Below, one piece after another: positions 58,437 to 64,000 of a stretch of DNA of 64,000 nt. This DNA is from Panulirus ornatus. Its lineage: Eukaryota; Arthropoda; Malacostraca; Decapoda; Palinuridae. A model generated the notes under the pieces. That model saw only the letters and a list, made by a program, of their open reading frames with translations. It searched no databases and was not told the origin of the DNA. A program made the position numbers and the translations under genes. Location of the stretch: assembly GCF_036320965.1 (NCBI RefSeq), contig NC_092239.1, forward strand, positions 5,770,320 to 5,834,319. The letters run 5' to 3'. Positions within the stretch are counted from its first letter, which is position 1, and each line of letters starts with the position of its first letter.

Positions 58437-61395
58437 ATATTTATATAATATGTAAAGCATGCATGAGATACAATGAGTTGATTAAAGGCATATATATGGT
58501 TTTACTGGACTTCACTTGCAATTGTGTACACTATAAGTGAGGAACTGCCAGGATTCATAGATGCTTCCTTGTAGACTTTGATTCTTATTGGTTGGTTGCC
58601 CATAAACTAAGTTTCTCATCTCTTAATACAAGAAACATAATTGATTATAGAAAACAGATGAAAAGAATACCCTTATAAAGTTGCTCTTGGAAATTTTATA
58701 CTTGACATAATTTCATAAAAAATAGATGAAAAAAAATTTAAACTAATTTTACTCCACAAATTTGTTGAATGTAAAGTTATTGTGCTTGTATTAAAGGTAC
58801 ACAGAAAGGTTAGAATTACTTACTAATGTAAGGGTTGCTAAGACGGCAACTTGTCAGAACAAGGGTTTGCAGTTTATATACAGGTAATTAATAATGTTCT
58901 AAACTAAAAGTCCTCTCTGATAAAGTGGCATATTTTGGGCAGCTCACTGGTAAATTTTGTGGAAGCATTTGGCTTACACCTTCCATGAGGTGACCAGTTA
59001 GTGGAAGTTGTTAGTGTGTTTTGCACAAAGGATATGCTCATCATTAATATCTTTTAATACAGAAGCATTACAGGTTGTGAAATATTATGTAGACTGCCTG
59101 CACCAAGGTTGAGTATTGGGTATTTATTTAATGTCATTTTCATTCATCACAGTTTTTCAGGTTAGTGGAAAACAGATATTACTGTTGTCTCTAGTAACTT
59201 CATTTCAGTCCTTTGTAGTTAGTAAAGTCTTTAACAAAGTTCAAATGACTGTATGTAGATAAACTTAGATATGTGTCGGTGTTCAGGGGCTTTGTAAATA
59301 GTATATTAAATACAGTATTTTACTTAAATAATGGTTTTCATTTTACAGTTTATGGTATGTGCATGTACTATATTATAAAAAAAATGCCTAAAGTTTCATG
59401 TTAGTTGCCTAATTTTGACCATTTCACATATCTAATAAAACACATCAATCTTAACACTTACGAGTGCTACAAATATACCAACAGAGTTTTTGTACCAACA
59501 CCACATATGCATTAATCTTCTATACCATAAATATTTCAGTGACATTGGTTTTGAAGGCTAATGGGAAATTAACAACTTACACTTCCAAATTTCCACACCA
59601 TTTCAAGAAGAGTTCTGTTGGTTTTCCTCAGCAGATAATCCTTGATGATGTAAGTACAAATTCCAAAATGTAGAATGTTATAGATACATCTAATTGGTTT
59701 CCAAGTCATATATCCAGTAACTGAAAATAAAAAGTAAAATCAGGTACTGAACCATCTTTATTTTTTTCTTTCAACTTCCTGTCTCTATGGGAGAAGTTAG
59801 GTGACTGTCCTAATTCCTATCTATAGTTCTTTTCATTGGCCATGTTCACAGTGATGCATCATTTGCCCATGTGTCATACATTCTTAAACTCAGTACTATC
59901 TTCTGTGAATAAAAGCTTACTTCTTCTTTCCTTAACTCCACTGTGTCTTTTCCTGCCTCTTTAATACTTTTTCCCTTCTATCAATGGCTACTGCATATTC
60001 TTTTCATAGAGTGCTCCTATTTTATGCACTTAATGAGCAACCACATTACCTGAGCTAATGTTGTATTAATATTCAAACTTGTAATGAAAATTTTCATCAC
60101 TTGAAGGTTTAGAAGATGTATGGGATAAAATTAAATATGAACTGCCCTACACATAATTCAGGGGAGCGTGTGAAAATAATGCCACTTTTATCTTTGATTT
60201 TTTCATTCACACTTTTAATTCAAGACCACAATTTTCTTCAATGATGTATGATTTAGATGTGTTCTTCTTTTGTTTTATGTGCTCTGGGTAAGGGTAAATT
60301 CTGTGAAACTGCACAGGTAACTGATTAAAAAACATTACTGGAAAAAAAAATCAGTTGGCAGGGGCAGAGAAATAATGTGACAAACTTATTGGGAGATATT
60401 ACACTGAGGACATTGAACAATATTAGAGAAAGTATGAAACTCTTTAGAATGTCATATTTTCTTATTGTGACAGTTTTGGCTATTTTGCAGGGCAAAGAAT
60501 CCCTGAAATCAGCAATTCTGTCCACTTCAGTACGCAAAACTTTTCACATGCCATAGTCTAAACTTTTGTTGATTTATAAACTATCCACGTCATGATAAAA
60601 TCAAAGCCTTAAGTAAATTTCTAAAAAGGCAACATTATATCTACTCATCTGTGATGATAAGCCTAACACCTCAAAAGTCTACTCACTGTAAATTTGTCAT
60701 TTATCTCTGAGGACAATCAGACAGATAGATAGGATGATTAGCACAACATTCAACACCAGAAAGAAATCGCTCATCATTTGAGCAGTTGATTATCAGAAAA
60801 AGCCTTGACATTTTAGGGGGGCTCATGCCAATAATGCTGCTAATGATGATCTACATCAGAGTTACAAAAGCAGTATACTACCACCTTTGATATAAAAATG
60901 CAATGACGCCAGTATGAACGTTATGCTGTGGAGAAGATTCATAAAGCCCCTCCTCCTCCTGCTAAAGCTACTATTCTTTCAAATGAAAATTATGTCATGA
61001 ATAACCTCATCAATTTTATTATCATCCATATCACCATCAGTAATGCCAAGTTACTCCCAAGAAGACATCAGAATTTGAAGGGAGATGACAGCTGAGCTGC
61101 ATCTCATCTTCCTTAAACTTTTTTCAATATGCCATTCTAAAAAGCCTTAGCCTGCCTTGGAGAAATTTCATAACACCAGAATACAGTAACTTGCAAGATA
61201 TGAACAAAGTTATTCATATTTGCATTTTTACAATCTGTAATTATGAACTCTCTTCAAACAGAGAGAAACTGAAGCATCAAATGGCATGTGCCTAGATGTA
61301 CATGGATGGTATGTGCCATGCATGGTAAAAGGTGGAGTTATATAATCTAAAAGAAACTGAAGTACTAACAAAGATACCATACTTATACAACCTAC
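58437..61395. other. No gene recognised between ACAD8 and CENP-X
   Basis: AT-rich with no conserved exon. The last CENP-X exon should be somewhere here (minus strand) but was not identified with confidence. Confidence 0.5.
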
Positions 61396-61506
61396 CAGCT
61401 GAGCAAGAATTTTCTCCAGGTGTTCAACAGTAACAGTGTTTGCCCCTTCTTGTTTGGCTTGATGAGCTGCTCGCATTGCACCTTCTGTCACCACCAGTCG
61501 CATTAA
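61396..61506 (-). CDS. CENPX: CENP-X/MHF2 internal exon (C-terminal half of the histone fold), partial gene
   Basis: On the minus strand the acceptor CTTTTCTGGTCAG precedes LMRLVVTEGAMRAAHQAKQE and GANTVTVEHLEKILAQL, with donor CTG|GTAGGT. Together with the exon at 62459-62542 this reads as the small histone-fold protein CENP-X. It pairs with CENP-S (MHF1) at centromeres and with FANCM in DNA repair. Human CENP-X ends LEKVLPQLLLDF, so a short last exon is missing here. A weak candidate ending V-D-F-stop lies at 60671-60681, but it needs an alternative donor. The exon phases match. Confidence 0.85.
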
Positions 61507-61679
61507 CTGACCAGAAAAGTAACAGGTAAAATATATAATCCAATACATATTGTCTCAAGATCTGAAATTCTTCAGGAAAACGTGATTCATAAATGTGTTC
61601 AATATAGACATAATGGTGCAAAGATCAAAGCTAACAAGGCATATAATATTAATAGAAAAGCACTTTGGGTAGTTATGTC

Positions 61680-62160
61680 TCTATATGGTGTGTATGGAAG
61701 ACTTCCAAGTGCTGTTCAATTTTTGTGATGGAAGTAGTGCCTGCATGGGAGTAAATAAAAGCACATCTGAACAGTGAAATAAGGATGTGCATCAAGGTTA
61801 TGTAATGCCATCATGGTTGTGTAATTTATGTGATAAACAGGTAAATAGGAAGACAAGTTATATTGTACATCTATTTGTTGATGTGTGCTGGAGAAGGATG
61901 CTGAAAGTTAATGCAAGTAAAATTTCTATTTTTGAAAGAGATGCATTTCTCAATCTGTCCTTAGGAACGAAGAAGACTGAGAAGTTGTTAATAAGCTTAG
62001 GTATTTGGGAGTAACAATCACAAGGAATAGAACTGAGTTAGCTGAATTCGAGAGTGGTACTGGAGGTGCACTGGAAATCATGAGTGCATGGAGAGAACTT
62101 CAGTACAGAGTTAGGATGAGGCTTGCATGACATTGTGCTTGTCCTTGCTCATACCTTTCC
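61680..62160 (+). mobile_element. Decayed LINE copy in the CENP-X intron (antisense to the gene)
   Basis: GATGTGCATCAAGGTTATGT, then AATGCCATCATGGTTGTGTA, correspond to the RQGCVMSPWLFN codons of the 44840 copy. Bases downstream match the NxSK and YLGV regions weakly. Confidence 0.6.
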
Positions 62161-62458
62161 TAGGTCATATAAGTAAACATTAAGGGCAGCAGTAATGGAT
62201 AACTTTTAAATTATGGTCAGAATCAGAGGAACAGAATAAGAAAAAAATGTAGATACTCTATAAAAATGATAAGTGTTATGAAGAAAAAAAACATTCAGGG
62301 CACAGACAAAAGCCCTCTGGCTGTGCTGTAAAAAAAAAAAAATAAGGAAGATTATTAAGGCAGACACATCCTCTTCAATACATGACGTCTTTATTCACCT
62401 ATAATGCTGTACTGCAATCACTACACTTTAAATACAAGTCAAAATGCACATCCCTTAC

Positions 62459-62542
62459 CTCTGCTACCAATTTGATGGCATCTGCATTTATACGTGTCTT
62501 GCTGTTTTCAAAATGATGCTTCAAGAACTCTTGAATCAGCCT
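62459..62542 (-). CDS. CENPX: CENP-X/MHF2 internal exon (N-terminal half of the histone fold)
   Basis: On the minus strand the acceptor TTTGTTTCCTTTAG precedes RLIQEFLKHHFENSKTRINA and DAIKLVAE, with donor GAG|GTAAGG, 84 bases in phase 0. The pattern (R-L-x-x-x-x-x-x-H-F, K-T-[KR], A-L/I-x-L-x-x-E) is the first helix-loop of CENP-X. The exon with the start codon is not recognised in 62543-64000 and may lie beyond the window. Confidence 0.85.
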
Positions 62543-64000
62543 CTAAAGGAAACAAACAATCATTCAAGATAATATCCACTACTGTATAATTTATACATGC
62601 TTGAGAACAAGGATACGGTGAAGAATGTAAACAATGCATTGGAACTACCAGAGGTCTTGCTGACCAATCTGAGTTAGAATATTACAGGAAAGTATCATAA
62701 AAAAATTTTTAATCAGCCTTTAAAGAAATACAAACGAACAAGTAATCAGGGTAACAGCCTCTACAATATGTTCAAATTCTGCATTACTAGGAATTCCTGG
62801 TTTCAAAGATTCATCAGAAAATGCAGATAGTGTATGAGTACTACATGAGGTCTTCCTGATCAGTCTGAGTTGGGATAATGCAGGTATGTACTATGTCATT
62901 AAAATTTTCTTCATTTTCTTCTGGTATAAGCAGTGACAGGATATGACTGGAAGTATCAGTAGAAAAGCAGCATCAAAGAATTTAAAGAATGGACTCTGGG
63001 TAATGCTTATGAGAGGATTATAATTACTAAACAGTACAGCAAATAAATACTAGGTACAGAAATGAAATCTGATGGGTATGAAAGGAAAATGGTGTCAGAT
63101 ATTAAGATTGTGTAAAAGTTTCATTTTAAACCCTCTCAATTATGAAAGCAAAAGGTGGTAAACCTTCCCTGTGCCATTCTGTATTGTGCATTATTAAAAC
63201 GTGATAATGAACAAAATAAGAATTCTGAAAGGAAATATGCAAAGAAGAATAACGAACTGTGGGAAAAACAATAAAAAATTTATGAGTGATGCAAAATATA
63301 GTCAGGGTAAAAGGATCCCAGATGTAAGACAGGAGAGATATACAGAGCCTGCATTAGTACTAATGACTACATAAACACATGGATTTAAAAGATAGAAATT
63401 TTCAAACCGGAAAGAAGATTAATAACAAAAACGTCTCATACCCCATTTCTCTCCTCTTCTCTTGATATACATACAACATTCATCTTTGGTTTCACATACA
63501 TCTCTACCAAATGAAAATATTATCCTATGTGAAATAATATTTGTGAATACATCATAAAAAATATAAAACCATTTAAAACATTCGGATATCTAAATATTCA
63601 CTTGTGACTGCATCATTCATCAAAATTTTGTGCACAAAAGATGGCCACTAACCAAAACCACAGAAGTATAAAGGATGGAAAGGTGGAATAAGCAAATACT
63701 CCTTTCTGTTTCTTTTAGTTATGTTAATGTACCTTGGCTTTAAAATGAAGTCTGATAGAAACATTTTTTCACAGTTCTTTAAGGAATTTTCTTATTCATT
63801 AGGTTCTTTTATCGTGATTTTTTTCAGTATTTTCTAAATTTACAATGTTCCAATCAAATCATATCAGACACACCTTGAATAAACAATGCACTGACTGTCT
63901 ACAAGTGTAAACAAACAATCTCACCACCTATACCTTCAGTGTGCAGTTATTCATGTGGTTCCCTGCAGCATACCACATTAATGTTAGAATATTTTTACCA
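62543..64000. other. CENP-X 5' intron or flank
   Basis: No exon fitting the CENP-X N-terminus was found on the minus strand. A short duplication-like pair (GAGGTCTTGCTGACCAATCT near 62652 and GAGGTCTTCCTGATCAGTCT near 62848) indicates diverged units about 196 bases apart. Confidence 0.5.

Overview
Eukaryotic nuclear DNA, most likely from a decapod crustacean (lobster, crayfish or shrimp type). It is AT-rich and has long introns with canonical GT-AG junctions and animal-specific genes. It is crowded with non-LTR retroposon copies and SINE-like elements whose conserved motif (TTTCCCGCGTTAGCGAGGTAGCG) I associate from memory with decapod genomes. The species call is inference. No bacterial, viral or CRISPR features were seen.

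Four protein-coding genes can be assembled from spliced exons. (1) About 6041-29930, plus strand: a class C G-protein-coupled receptor in 16 coding exons, about 890 codons in frame, with a signal peptide, a Venus-flytrap ectodomain, seven membrane helices and a short tail. It lacks the cysteine-rich linker of metabotropic glutamate receptors, and several amino-acid-contact positions are changed. Its proportions recall arthropod Bride of sevenless. (2) About 38287-43587, plus strand: ribosomal protein eS12 (RpS12), complete, 139 aa, with a non-coding leader exon, a spliced 3' UTR and a poly(A) signal. (3) 46508-55117, plus strand: mitochondrial isobutyryl-CoA dehydrogenase (ACAD8), nine coding exons, 425 aa, complete. 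(4) 61396-62542, minus strand: two internal exons of the histone-fold protein CENP-X (MHF2); both ends of the gene are unresolved.

The most interesting structure not explained by the proteins is a pair of related, structured RNAs in introns 3 and 4 of RpS12, counting the leader intron as intron 1 (40199-40378 and 42620-42792). Each has the hairpin-H box-hairpin-ACA layout of box H/ACA snoRNAs. Two long sequence blocks are identical and the apical stem covaries.

The rest is largely repeats. A young non-LTR retrotransposon family (FADD reverse transcriptase) is present as near-identical pieces at about 16637, 24613 and 44840. One has a 12-bp target-site duplication. Older relics lie at 7640 (antisense), 13533, 32035, 55560, 57500 and 61680. 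SINE-like elements carry the reverse complement of the same LINE tail. There is also a jockey-like relic in the receptor gene, a roughly 590-bp dispersed repeat in three copies, two degenerate tandem arrays and several microsatellites. The intervals 1-6040, 29931-38280 and 55118-61395 contain no gene I can support.
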